From Flavobacteriaceae bacterium UBA3611 (GTDB lineage Bacteria; Bacteroidota; Bacteroidia; Flavobacteriales; Flavobacteriaceae), in the NCBI GenBank assembly GCA_002375495.1, contig DFLU01000012.1, forward strand, positions 223,999-287,998: 64,000 bases of DNA, in the 5' to 3' direction. Positions 28,394 to 34,773 of this stretch are shown in pieces; the stretch's first letter is position 1, and each line of letters opens with the position of its first letter. The notes beneath the pieces were generated by a model. That model saw only the letters and a program-made list of their open reading frames with translations. It did no database searches and had not been told where the DNA came from. Position numbers and translations under genes: made by a program.

Positions 28394-28401
28394 TATTTTT
28401 G
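28394..28401 (+). promoter_or_regulatory. dusB promoter -7 box
   Basis: TATTTTTG matches TAnnTTTG on the plus strand in the lepA-dusB divergent region, about 87 bases before the dusB ATG. The -33 element is not evident. Confidence 0.5.
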
Positions 28402-28487
28402 CAACAGATTTAGAAATAATTTAAGAAAAATACTGACTTTGCCGCGCATTAAACGCACGGAGTTTGCTCAGGAAGAAGATAAGTAAG

Positions 28488-29480
28488 ATGGCAAAAATTG
28501 GAGATATTGATGTTGGAGAATTTCCGCTGTTGCTCGCACCTATGGAAGATGTGAGCGATCCGCCATTTCGTGCGCTTTGTAAAGAGCAGGGGGCTGATGT
28601 GGTGTATACCGAATTTATTTCTTCGGAAGGGTTGATACGCGATGCTGCCAAAAGCGTCATGAAACTCGACATTTATGAAAAAGAGCGCCCCGTGGGCATA
28701 CAGATTTTTGGTGCTAACCTCGATTCGATGCTACAAAGTGTTGAAATTGTAGAGGCAAGCGGTCCAGATATCATCGACATCAACTTCGGGTGTCCGGTAA
28801 AAAAAGTGGTGAGCAAAGGTGCTGGCGCGGGTATTTTAAAAGATATTGATCTCATGGTTTCGCTTACAGAGGCCATGGTAAAACATACCAAATTGCCCGT
28901 TACTGTAAAAACTAGATTGGGTTGGGACCACGACTCGATCAAAATTGTGGAAGTGGCCGAACGTTTGCAAGATGTAGGCTGCAAGGCTATTGCTATCCAC
29001 GGAAGAACTCGGGCACAAATGTATAAGGGCGATGCCGATTGGGCGCCGATTTCCGAAGTAAAAAACAACCCAAGAATGCACATTCCAGTTTTTGGAAATG
29101 GTGATGTGAATACACCAGAACGTGCCGTAGAAATGCGCGACAAATACGGTTTGGACGGCGCCATGATTGGGCGTGCCAGTATCGGCTATCCTTGGTTTTT
29201 TAAGGAAGTAAAGCACTTTATAAAAACAGGTACCCATTGTGCGCCACCCACCATGCCAGAACGTGTGGAAGCCGCAAGAAGGCATTTACAAATGGCCATC
29301 GATTGGAAAGGTGAAAAGTTAGGTGTTTTTGAAACCAGAAGGCATTATACCAACTATTTTCGAGGCATTCCGCACTTTAAGGAATACCGTATGAAAATGG
29401 TGACGAGTGATGACAGTGCCGATGTTTTTGCCGCCTTTGATGAGGTGCTGGAGAAGTTTGGTGATTTTGAATTCGTCTAA
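28488..29480 (+). CDS. dusB: tRNA-dihydrouridine synthase
   Basis: Dus enzymes are FMN-dependent and reduce specific uridines in tRNA. From ATG 28488 the protein is 330 residues; an upstream TTG at 28464 is a poorer start. Visible signatures are LLAPMEDVSDPPFR near 16, INFGCPVKKV with the catalytic Cys near 102, VTVKTRLGWD, IHGRTRAQMYKGDADW, and GNGDV...GAMIGRASIGYPW for FMN phosphate. The pattern is DusB-like. It is monocistronic and converges on the FtsX-type permease gene. Confidence 0.93.
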   Translation: MAKIGDIDVGEFPLLLAPMEDVSDPPFRALCKEQGADVVYTEFISSEGLIRDAAKSVMKLDIYEKERPVGIQIFGANLDSMLQSVEIVEASGPDIIDINFGCPVKKVVSKGAGAGILKDIDLMVSLTEAMVKHTKLPVTVKTRLGWDHDSIKIVEVAERLQDVGCKAIAIHGRTRAQMYKGDADWAPISEVKNNPRMHIPVFGNGDVNTPERAVEMRDKYGLDGAMIGRASIGYPWFFKEVKHFIKTGTHCAPPTMPERVEAARRHLQMAIDWKGEKLGVFETRRHYTNYFRGIPHFKEYRMKMVTSDDSADVFAAFDEVLEKFGDFEFV

Positions 29481-29517
29481 AATGTGCGTTGCCCTATTAT
29501 TTCGCTACTATCTTTTA

Positions 29518-30726
29518 TTATTCAAGCAATTGCGTTCGCACCCTGCTCGCCGCAATTTTGGAAGCTAAGAGGCCTAATACAGTTAGTGTAACAAAAACAA
29601 TTACCACATTAATAAGTTTTAACTCTACGGGATAAGGCAGGGAAGCGGTAATGTAGATAAACTTGAATTGCAATTGCCCCCAAACCACCAATACGCCCAA
29701 AGTGATGCCCAAAGCGCCTCCGAGCACCGTCAAGAGCGCCCCTTGTAAAAAGAAAACCTTTCGTATTTCTTTTATGGTTGCACCTAGGTTGTATAAAGTT
29801 TTAATGTTTTTTCGTTTGTCCAGAATCATCATAATAATAGATCCGATTACGTTGAAAAGCGCAATGATGAGCACTAGCGTAAAGATGAGGTACACGGCCA
29901 CATTCTCGGTGTTGAGCATTTTATACAGTGCGTCGTTTTGTTGAATGCGGTTTTTTATTACAATAGGCTGATCGCTGAAAATTTTGGTCAGTGCTTCCCG
30001 TACATTTCCTTCGTCTACATCGGGTTTTAATTTGAGCGCAACCGAAGACACAGTGGTGCTATCAAGCTGCAACAAGTCGCGGGCGTAGGGGAGGTCGGTA
30101 AACACATACTTTCCGTTTACGTCTTCGTTCACATCATAAATTCCGGAGGCAATAAAATCTTGTTTGTTAAAGGCACTCGCCAAATCGGTGACCAAAATTT
30201 GGCCGGTTCCGGGTTTGGGCACTAAAATTTCTGGGAGGCTTGTAAAATCCATTGTGCCGAGCGAAAGTTTATGGGCGATATTGTAGCCAATTACGGCTTC
30301 TTGCTGTCCTTCCACAAACCACCTGCCCAAAAAAAGGATGCTGTCGATAACCGTAACATTTCCGTAGTTTTCATCTACACCTTTAATATACGCGATATGG
30401 TTCTTCCCTTCAAATTGAAGAAATATTCGTTCTTCTATAACTTTTGAATAGGCAATGATGTCTTGCTCTTGATCGAGCAACCGTTGTGCAGCAGCGCTAA
30501 ACTGAATGGTTTTACCACTTTCAGGTTCAATTTTAAGGTCGCTATCGAATACATTAGTGAATTGAAGACTAAAATCTTTCAGTCCAGAAAATCCGGAGAG
30601 CACAATAAATAATGCCATGGCACCCACAACGATGCCTATCGCAGCAATGCTTGTGATAATATTTATCGCATTGTTGCTGCTCTTTGAAAACAAATATCGC
30701 TTTGCGATGTAGAGCGGGAAATTCAA
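29518..30726 (-). CDS. FtsX/LolE-type ABC transporter permease
   Basis: The 402-residue protein has one N-terminal membrane helix (about 18-48, INIITSIAAIGIVVGAMALFIVLSGF) and a large periplasmic MacB-PCD-type domain. Three C-terminal helices form the FtsX domain, with LDKRKNIKTLYNLGAT and FFLQGALLTVLGG near 305-340. Such permeases extract lipoproteins or act mechanically rather than importing solutes. No ATPase gene is next to it. It begins one base after rbfA stops, so the two are cotranscribed. Confidence 0.9.
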   Translation of the reverse strand: MNFPLYIAKRYLFSKSSNNAINIITSIAAIGIVVGAMALFIVLSGFSGLKDFSLQFTNVFDSDLKIEPESGKTIQFSAAAQRLLDQEQDIIAYSKVIEERIFLQFEGKNHIAYIKGVDENYGNVTVIDSILFLGRWFVEGQQEAVIGYNIAHKLSLGTMDFTSLPEILVPKPGTGQILVTDLASAFNKQDFIASGIYDVNEDVNGKYVFTDLPYARDLLQLDSTTVSSVALKLKPDVDEGNVREALTKIFSDQPIVIKNRIQQNDALYKMLNTENVAVYLIFTLVLIIALFNVIGSIIMMILDKRKNIKTLYNLGATIKEIRKVFFLQGALLTVLGGALGITLGVLVVWGQLQFKFIYITASLPYPVELKLINVVIVFVTLTVLGLLASKIAASRVRTQLLE

Positions 30727-30727
30727 G

Positions 30728-31123
30728 TTATTTCTTTTTGCGCTTCGGAAGTTGCTCAGGATTTTCTAACGGATTTTCTTCTCCTTTCACAGCTTGTTCT
30801 ATTCCCTCGATATAATCTAACGAATCATCGTTAAAAAAGGAGAGATCGGGCATTTTACGCAACTGGTTTTTAGTGAGCTGTGCAATTTGGTGTTTGATTT
30901 TCGGCGTGAATTTTTTAATTTCTTCCAACAATGGGAGTGCCTTTTCGGAAGGAAAAATACTTAAATATACCTTCGCAATAGAGAGGTCTGTGGTTACACT
31001 TACTTTTGAAACAGCTACGATAATTCCCGATTGGCCAGCTTCGCGCAACATTTCTTGTATTACCTTTGCGATATCATTTTGCAGTACTCCTGCAATCTTT
31101 TTTTGTCTGTTACTTTCTACCAT
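30728..31123 (-). CDS. rbfA: Ribosome-binding factor A
   Basis: RbfA helps mature the 30S subunit, acting on the 16S rRNA 5' region. From the ATG at 31123 the protein is 131 residues. It has SNRQKKIAGVLQNDIAKVIQEM, VTVSKVSVTTDLS-like strands and the RKMPDLSFFNDDSLDYIEGIE ending typical of the family. The frame is open six codons upstream, but the -7 box lies there. The transcript probably starts at or next to the ATG. It is cotranscribed with the FtsX-type permease. Confidence 0.93.
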   Translation of the reverse strand: MVESNRQKKIAGVLQNDIAKVIQEMLREAGQSGIIVAVSKVSVTTDLSIAKVYLSIFPSEKALPLLEEIKKFTPKIKHQIAQLTKNQLRKMPDLSFFNDDSLDYIEGIEQAVKGEENPLENPEQLPKRKKK

Positions 31124-31127
31124 GACA

Positions 31128-31135
31128 CAAAAATA
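31128..31135 (-). promoter_or_regulatory. rbfA promoter -7 box
   Basis: On the minus strand it reads TATTTTTG. Its last base is only five bases from the rbfA ATG, so the mRNA would have almost no leader. Confidence 0.55.
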
Positions 31136-31151
31136 GCACAATAAGATTTGT

Positions 31152-31159
31152 TATTTTTG
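31152..31159 (+). promoter_or_regulatory. mce promoter -7 box
   Basis: TATTTTTG on the plus strand, 22 bases before the epimerase ATG and 16 bases from the divergent rbfA box. Confidence 0.55.
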
Positions 31160-31181
31160 AAATAGACTTACTATTAAGGTT

Positions 31182-31586
31182 ATGAACAAAATCGAACATA
31201 TTGGCATTGCGGTAAAAGATATAGCCACCGCAAACGAAATATACACCAAACTTTTAGGATATGCGCCTTATAAAACCGAAGCAGTTGCCAGCGAAGGCGT
31301 GCAGACTTCATTCTTTACATGTGGTGAAAGCAAAGTGGAGTTGTTAGAGGCAACCGCTGCTAACAGTCCCATTGCCAAATTTATAGAAAAGCGCGGCGAG
31401 GGAATCCATCACATTGCATTTTCCGTAGATAATATAGTAGCTGAGATGGAACGGTTGAAAAAAGAAGGGTTTATTCTGCTGAATGAAGAGCCAAAAAAAG
31501 GTGCTGATAACAAGTGGGTTGCGTTTTTACATCCAAAAAGCAGCAATGGAGTACTTGTAGAATTGTGCCAAGAAATAGAGGAATAA
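31182..31586 (+). CDS. mce: Methylmalonyl-CoA epimerase
   Basis: The enzyme interconverts (R)- and (S)-methylmalonyl-CoA in propionate metabolism. The 134-residue length and VOC-fold motifs match: KIEHIGIAVKDI with the first metal His, VELLEATAANSPIAKFIEKRGEGIHHIAFSVDNI in the middle, and SNGVLVELCQE with the final Glu. It is a monocistronic gene divergent from rbfA. Mutase genes are not in the window. Confidence 0.94.
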   Translation: MNKIEHIGIAVKDIATANEIYTKLLGYAPYKTEAVASEGVQTSFFTCGESKVELLEATAANSPIAKFIEKRGEGIHHIAFSVDNIVAEMERLKKEGFILLNEEPKKGADNKWVAFLHPKSSNGVLVELCQEIEE

Positions 31587-31617
31587 ACTACGACACCTAA
31601 TATTAACGACAAATAGT

Positions 31618-31646
31618 TTGCAAAAAATATAAAGTTATTATCTTTG
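31618..31646 (+). promoter_or_regulatory. Promoter of the split tRNA(CAU)/GIY-YIG locus
   Basis: TTG at 31618-31620 and TATCTTTG at 31639-31646 are 18 bases apart, an excellent Bacteroidetes promoter. It points at the tRNA relic 51 bases downstream, so it is most simply the original promoter of the tRNA gene. Nothing similar is visible just before the intact tRNA. Confidence 0.75.
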
Positions 31647-31706
31647 CGAACTGTTTTTGAGCCTAATGCCCTCGGGTTTTGAAATCAAAATATAACCGGT
31701 CCCATA

Positions 31707-31735
31707 CCTGCCTGCCCGACGGCAAGTCAGGCAGG
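31707..31735. repeat. 29-bp palindromic REP-like unit 1
   Basis: Its ends are CCTGCCTG and CAGGCAGG, perfect inverted repeats of 8 bp, with an inner GCC/GGC-type pairing around CGAC. It sits exactly between tRNA nucleotides 9 and 10, at TA^G. Confidence 0.85.
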
Positions 31736-31748
31736 GCTCAGTTGGTTA

Positions 31749-31778
31749 CCTGCCTACCTGGCGGTAACGGCAGGCAGG
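31749..31778. repeat. 30-bp palindromic REP-like unit 2
   Basis: Its ends CCTGCCT and AGGCAGG are the same as in unit 1, but the interior differs (an inner ACC/GGT pairing around TGGC), so it is a related and not identical unit. It sits exactly between tRNA nucleotides 22 and 23, again at TA^G. Confidence 0.85.
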
Positions 31779-31799
31779 GAGCACTAGGATCGTAATGTG

Positions 31800-32063
31800 A
31801 TGAAGATTTTTGTTTACGTAATTAGAAGTCAGAATGATGGGAGATTTTATGTTGGAATGACTGAAGACGTTGAAAGAAGGCTTTCAGAACATAATAAAGG
31901 AAGGACAAAAAGTACAAAAGGATTTATTCCTTGGAAACTTTTCTTATTCGAAGCGTATTCAAATCGGATAGAAGCAAGAAAACGAGAAAAGTACTTGAAG
32001 TCTGGTTTTGGAAAACAGTGGATTAAAGAAAAATATAACCGGTCCCATAGCTCAGTTGGTTAG
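31800..32063 (+). CDS. GIY-YIG nuclease-family protein ending inside a tRNA gene
   Basis: The 87-residue product is a bare GIY-YIG domain: the paired signature reads FVYVIRS (residues 4-10) and FYVGMT (17-21), followed by ERRLSEHN (26-32), and NRIEARKREKYLKS (55-68) with the conserved Glu. GIY-YIG domains nick DNA in UvrC, homing endonucleases and some transposons. The ATG at 31800 follows a possible GTG. The last seven residues (RSHSSVG) and the TAG stop at 32061-32063 are encoded by the tRNA D-arm, a 23-base overlap. No own promoter is visible; transcription probably comes from 31618-31646. Confidence 0.88.
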   Translation: MKIFVYVIRSQNDGRFYVGMTEDVERRLSEHNKGRTKSTKGFIPWKLFLFEAYSNRIEARKREKYLKSGFGKQWIKEKYNRSHSSVG

Positions 32064-32068
32064 AGCAC
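32030..32068 (+). repeat. Right copy of the 39-nt direct repeat
   Basis: Identical to the relic at 31687-31784 once the two palindromes there are removed. It contains 11 bases of flank (AAAATATAACC) and the first 28 nt of the intact tRNA. Confidence 0.85.
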
Positions 32069-32114
32069 CTGACTCATAATCAGGTGGTCCTTGGTTCGAG
32101 CCCAAGTGGGACCA
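32041..32114 (+). tRNA. tRNA with CAU anticodon, probably tRNA-Ile2
   Basis: A full cloverleaf forms. The acceptor pairs GGTCCCA with TGGGACC, the D stem GCTC with GAGC, the anticodon stem CCTGA with TCAGG around CTCATAA, and the T stem CTTGG with CCAAG. The anticodon CAU at 32075-32077 fits Met or lysidine-modified Ile2. The acceptor has C4-G69 and C5-G68, features known to favour TilS in E. coli tRNA-Ile2, so Ile2 is the likelier identity. CCA is not encoded. The 5' end overlaps the nuclease ORF. Confidence 0.93.
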
Positions 32115-32186
32115 CAATTTTTTACGAATTTTGAAGTTAAGTACTTTGGAACTTGGTTAATAACTTTTCAATAATGTTGAAAAATA

Positions 32187-32216
32187 TTGCTTGTTTCAAA
32201 AATTTCATTACATTTA
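32187..32216 (+). promoter_or_regulatory. Probable promoter of the small membrane protein gene
   Basis: TTG at 32187-32189 and TACATTTA at 32209-32216 (one mismatch from TAnnTTTG) are 19 bases apart, ending 10 bases before the ATG at 32227. Confidence 0.5.
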
Positions 32217-32226
32217 GACCCTAAAT

Positions 32227-32454
32227 ATGCGACCCCAAATCGTAAAAATATTCACCTGCGTACTTTGCCTATGTGCTAGTACATCTTTATTTGCTGCCCC
32301 GCAAAAGGGTACTAGCGAACCCCCACCACCTACCATGGAGCGAACCGTGGAACTTCCTATAGATTCAAATATTTATTTTTTAGTAGCTGTTGCCCTTATT
32401 TTTGGAATATACGTAGCTTATAGAAGACATGTGGCTACCCGCGCATCTCAATAA
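32227..32454 (+). CDS. Small exported membrane protein with PPPP...PID motif
   Basis: The 75-residue protein has a signal peptide (about 1-24, ending SLFAA), a short Pro-rich linker (SEPPPPTMERTVELPID) and a C-terminal membrane helix (about 48-64) followed by RRHVATRAS. Short proteins with a Pro-rich stretch, a PID or PIDGG-like element and one helix are frequent in Flavobacteria, but no function is known to me. Its last 20 bases overlap the end of the convergent ribE gene. Confidence 0.72.
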   Translation: MRPQIVKIFTCVLCLCASTSLFAAPQKGTSEPPPPTMERTVELPIDSNIYFLVAVALIFGIYVAYRRHVATRASQ

Positions 32455-33025
32455 GTCGTTTCACATACTTGCCAATCACATCAAATTCTAGATTTACATT
32501 TGTTCCCACCTGAAATTGGTTAAAATTTGTATGCTCATATGTATAGGGAATTATAGCCACACTGAATGTATGGTCTTCTGATTGTACCACGGTAAGGCTT
32601 ACACCATTTACCGTAATGGAGCCTTTTTCTATGGTGATGTTTCCGTTTTCAGAATCATATGTAAATGTAAAGTACCAACTTCCATTAACCTCTTTAATTG
32701 CGCTGCATACTCCAACTTGATCTACATGCCCCTGCACAATATGGCCATCGAGTCGTGCGTCCATTTTCATGGCACGCTCTAAATTTACCACCGAACCGAC
32801 ACTTAATTTAGACAGATTGGTTTTATCTAACGTTTCTTTTATCGCTGTAACGGTATAGGTGTTTTCTGAAAGCGCTACCACGGTGAGACATACGCCATTA
32901 TGAGATACGCTTTGATCTACTTGAAGTTCTGGGGCTAGAGAGCTTTCTACAACAATATGCAGATTTTCACCATCGGGGGTTAACTTTTTTATTTTGCCAA
33001 GGGTTTCAATTATTCCTGTGAACAT
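32435..33025 (-). CDS. ribE: Riboflavin synthase, alpha subunit type
   Basis: The enzyme dismutates 6,7-dimethyl-8-ribityllumazine to riboflavin. The 196-residue protein contains the expected two lumazine-binding repeats. The first begins MFTGIIETLGKI and has HNGVCLTVV; the second has LDGHIVQGHVDQVG and GSITVNGVSLTVV. The length is normal. It is divergent from pdxA with interleaved promoters, and its 3' end overlaps the small membrane protein gene. No FMN riboswitch is seen in the short leader. Confidence 0.95.
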   Translation of the reverse strand: MFTGIIETLGKIKKLTPDGENLHIVVESSLAPELQVDQSVSHNGVCLTVVALSENTYTVTAIKETLDKTNLSKLSVGSVVNLERAMKMDARLDGHIVQGHVDQVGVCSAIKEVNGSWYFTFTYDSENGNITIEKGSITVNGVSLTVVQSEDHTFSVAIIPYTYEHTNFNQFQVGTNVNLEFDVIGKYVKRLIEMRG

Positions 33026-33038
33026 GATGGTAATTGGT

Positions 33039-33046
33039 TACATTTG
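33039..33046 (+). promoter_or_regulatory. pdxA promoter -7 box
   Basis: TACATTTG on the plus strand, 32 bases before the pdxA ATG. The predicted start point falls inside the oppositely directed ribE box. Confidence 0.55.
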
Positions 33047-33051
33047 TACTG

Positions 33052-33059
33052 CAAAAATA
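33052..33059 (-). promoter_or_regulatory. ribE promoter -7 box
   Basis: TATTTTTG on the minus strand, 26 bases before the ribE ATG. The predicted start point falls within the pdxA box, so the two promoters interleave. Confidence 0.55.
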
Positions 33060-33078
33060 CAACGATTACTACTTCAGC

Positions 33079-34140
33079 ATGAGCAAAAAGGATAAAATAA
33101 TAGTGGGAATTTCGATTGGCGACCTAAACGGAATAGGCAGCGAAATTGTTTTGAAAACATTTCAAGACACACGCATGCTCGAATTTTGTACGCCAGTTAT
33201 TTTTGCTTCAGTAAAAACCATATCATTTGTCAAAAAAACCTTCGAACTGGATGTTCCTGTGTATGGAATAGACTCTTTAAATAAGATTGCCCATAAAAAG
33301 GTGAATGTGCTGAATGTATGGAAAGAACAAGTAGATATTTCGTTTGGTGAAGAAAACAAAGCTATTGGCGCCTATGCAATCCAATCGTTAGAAGCGGCTG
33401 TTGCAGCGTTAAAGAAGGAAGAAATTGATGTGTTGGTCACAGCGCCCATCAACAAATCGAATGTGCAGTCTGAATCTTTTAATTTTCCTGGGCACACAGA
33501 TTATCTCGCCAAAGAATTGGAAGGCGAAAGCCTGATGCTCATGGTATCTAATAGCCTGAGGGTTGGTTTGCTTACAGACCATGTAGCGGTAAAGGATGTT
33601 TCAGCAACCATTACCCGCGAACTGATTGAAAAAAAAATCAACACCATCCACAAAACACTCATTCAAGATTTTGGGATTCCAAAACCGAAAATTGCAGTTC
33701 TAGGGATAAATCCGCATAACGGCGATAACGGTGTTATTGGCACCGAAGATGATACGGTATTAATACCAACGCTCACCAACATTCGGAACAATGGTAAGTT
33801 GGTGTTCGGGCCGTATGCAGCTGATAGTTTTTTTGGCTCTGGAAACTATAAAAACTTCGACGTAATTATTGCTTCCTATCATGACCAAGGGCTCATTCCG
33901 TTTAAGACATTGTCTTTTGGCACCGGAGTTAATTTTACTGCAGGGCTCAATCGCATACGCACATCGCCAGATCACGGTACAGCGTTTGATGTAGCTGGAA
34001 AAAATGTGGCAAATCCTGAAAGTTTCCAACAAGCGGTTTATACTGCGATAGACATCCGCAATTCTAGAGCAGAATACGAAGAAATTTCAGCAAATCCGCT
34101 GCAAGTGAATCGTAAGAAAGCTTTTTCGAAAAAGAGCTAA
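33079..34140 (+). CDS. pdxA: 4-hydroxythreonine-4-phosphate dehydrogenase
   Basis: PdxA oxidises 4-phosphohydroxy-threonine in pyridoxal phosphate synthesis. From the ATG at 33079 it is 353 residues; 15 further upstream codons overlap the promoter region. The three metal-binding His regions are present: NFPGHTDYLAKEL, ASYHDQGLIPFKTL, and RTSPDHGTAFDVAGK with the family C-terminal pattern. IVGISIGDLNGIGSEI marks the N-terminus. It is followed after about 80 bases by the yceD-rpmF promoter. Confidence 0.95.
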   Translation: MSKKDKIIVGISIGDLNGIGSEIVLKTFQDTRMLEFCTPVIFASVKTISFVKKTFELDVPVYGIDSLNKIAHKKVNVLNVWKEQVDISFGEENKAIGAYAIQSLEAAVAALKKEEIDVLVTAPINKSNVQSESFNFPGHTDYLAKELEGESLMLMVSNSLRVGLLTDHVAVKDVSATITRELIEKKINTIHKTLIQDFGIPKPKIAVLGINPHNGDNGVIGTEDDTVLIPTLTNIRNNGKLVFGPYAADSFFGSGNYKNFDVIIASYHDQGLIPFKTLSFGTGVNFTAGLNRIRTSPDHGTAFDVAGKNVANPESFQQAVYTAIDIRNSRAEYEEISANPLQVNRKKAFSKKS

Positions 34141-34169
34141 CGAAGATTAGTCCTATTCAAATAATTGTT

Positions 34170-34177
34170 TATCTTTG
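34170..34177 (+). promoter_or_regulatory. yceD-rpmF promoter -7 box
   Basis: TATCTTTG, a perfect TAnnTTTG match, 45-52 bases upstream of the DUF177 gene start and just after pdxA. It probably drives yceD and rpmF. Confidence 0.6.
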
Positions 34178-34221
34178 CACCCGCCTTTTGACGAAGGTGG
34201 AAAATGATAATTGGTGCGGAT

Positions 34222-34764
34222 ATGAGAGAATTGAAAGAATTTACCATCCCATTTGTTGGGTTGAAATTAGGTCAACACTCGTTTCATTTTGAGATTACGA
34301 ATACGTTCTTTGAGCATTTTGAGTATGAAGAGTTTAATGCAGCAGCTATTAAACTCACCGTATTGTTGGACAAGAAGAGCACGTTGCTTGAATTTACACT
34401 TTCTTTTGAAGGGACTGTAAATGTGCAGTGCGATCTTACAAACGAACCTTTCGATCAAAAAATTGAAGGCGACTACCATTTTGTGGTAAAGTTTGGAGAT
34501 GAGTTCAACGACGAAAATGAAGATTTACTTATTATTCCACACGGAAGTTATGAAGTAAATATTCAGCAATACGTCTACGAATCTATTGTTCTTGCGTTGC
34601 CTACCAGATTAATTCATCCAGGTATCGAAGACGGAACATTAAAGAGCGACATACTCGATAAACTTGAAGAATTAAGTCCGAAGCAACTTTCAGAGTCTGA
34701 AAATGCTACTGGCGAAGTAGATCCCAGATGGGACGAATTAAAAAAACTATTAACGGATAAATAA
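34222..34764 (+). CDS. DUF177/YceD family protein
   Basis: YceD-type proteins are needed for 23S rRNA accumulation in some bacteria and are nearly always encoded next to rpmF, as here (9 bases apart). The 180-residue protein (ATG 34222; an ATG six codons upstream is also possible) has the DUF177 core: GTVNVQCDLTNEPFDQKIEG near 85, and DLLIIPHGSYEVNIQQYVYESIVLALP near 115-140. It is acidic at the C-terminus (RWDELKKLL). Confidence 0.9.
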   Translation: MRELKEFTIPFVGLKLGQHSFHFEITNTFFEHFEYEEFNAAAIKLTVLLDKKSTLLEFTLSFEGTVNVQCDLTNEPFDQKIEGDYHFVVKFGDEFNDENEDLLIIPHGSYEVNIQQYVYESIVLALPTRLIHPGIEDGTLKSDILDKLEELSPKQLSESENATGEVDPRWDELKKLLTDK

Positions 34765-34773
34765 TAAGAAGTA

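Larger units (their letters stand above)
31698..31784 (+). pseudogene. Relic of the 5' 28 nt of tRNA(CAU), split by two palindromes
   Basis: Nucleotides 1-9 of the tRNA (GGTCCCATA, 31698-31706), 10-22 (GCTCAGTTGGTTA, 31736-31748) and 23-28 (GAGCAC, 31779-31784) are all present, in order and unchanged. Two insertions of 29 and 30 bp separate them. After 31784 the similarity stops, so the anticodon arm and 3' half are absent and no tRNA can be made from this copy. Confidence 0.85.
31687..32068 (+). mobile_element. Putative minimal GIY-YIG element inserted in a tRNA(CAU) gene
   Basis: A 39-nt sequence (11 nt of upstream flank plus tRNA nucleotides 1-28) occurs as a direct repeat at 31687-31784 and 32030-32068. 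The first copy is interrupted by two short palindromes; once they are removed, the copies are identical. Between the repeats lie 245 bases that are essentially only the nuclease ORF. The right copy continues into an intact tRNA. The simplest reading is that a GIY-YIG ORF inserted in the tRNA gene and rebuilt its 5' half. Boundaries are inferred from the repeat. Confidence 0.65.

Noticed and set aside
28673..29164. 163-codon minus-strand ORF inside dusB
   Set aside because: Antisense shadow of a conserved enzyme with no motif of its own.
31687..31784. CRISPR or attachment-site explanation of the repeats
   Set aside because: There are only two non-identical palindromes with no regular spacing or spacers. 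No integrase gene is in the window, and the duplicated part is the tRNA 5' half rather than the usual 3' end.
32115..32226. Terminator after the tRNA(CAU)
   Set aside because: There is a T run right after the tRNA but no stem that would make it a clear terminator.
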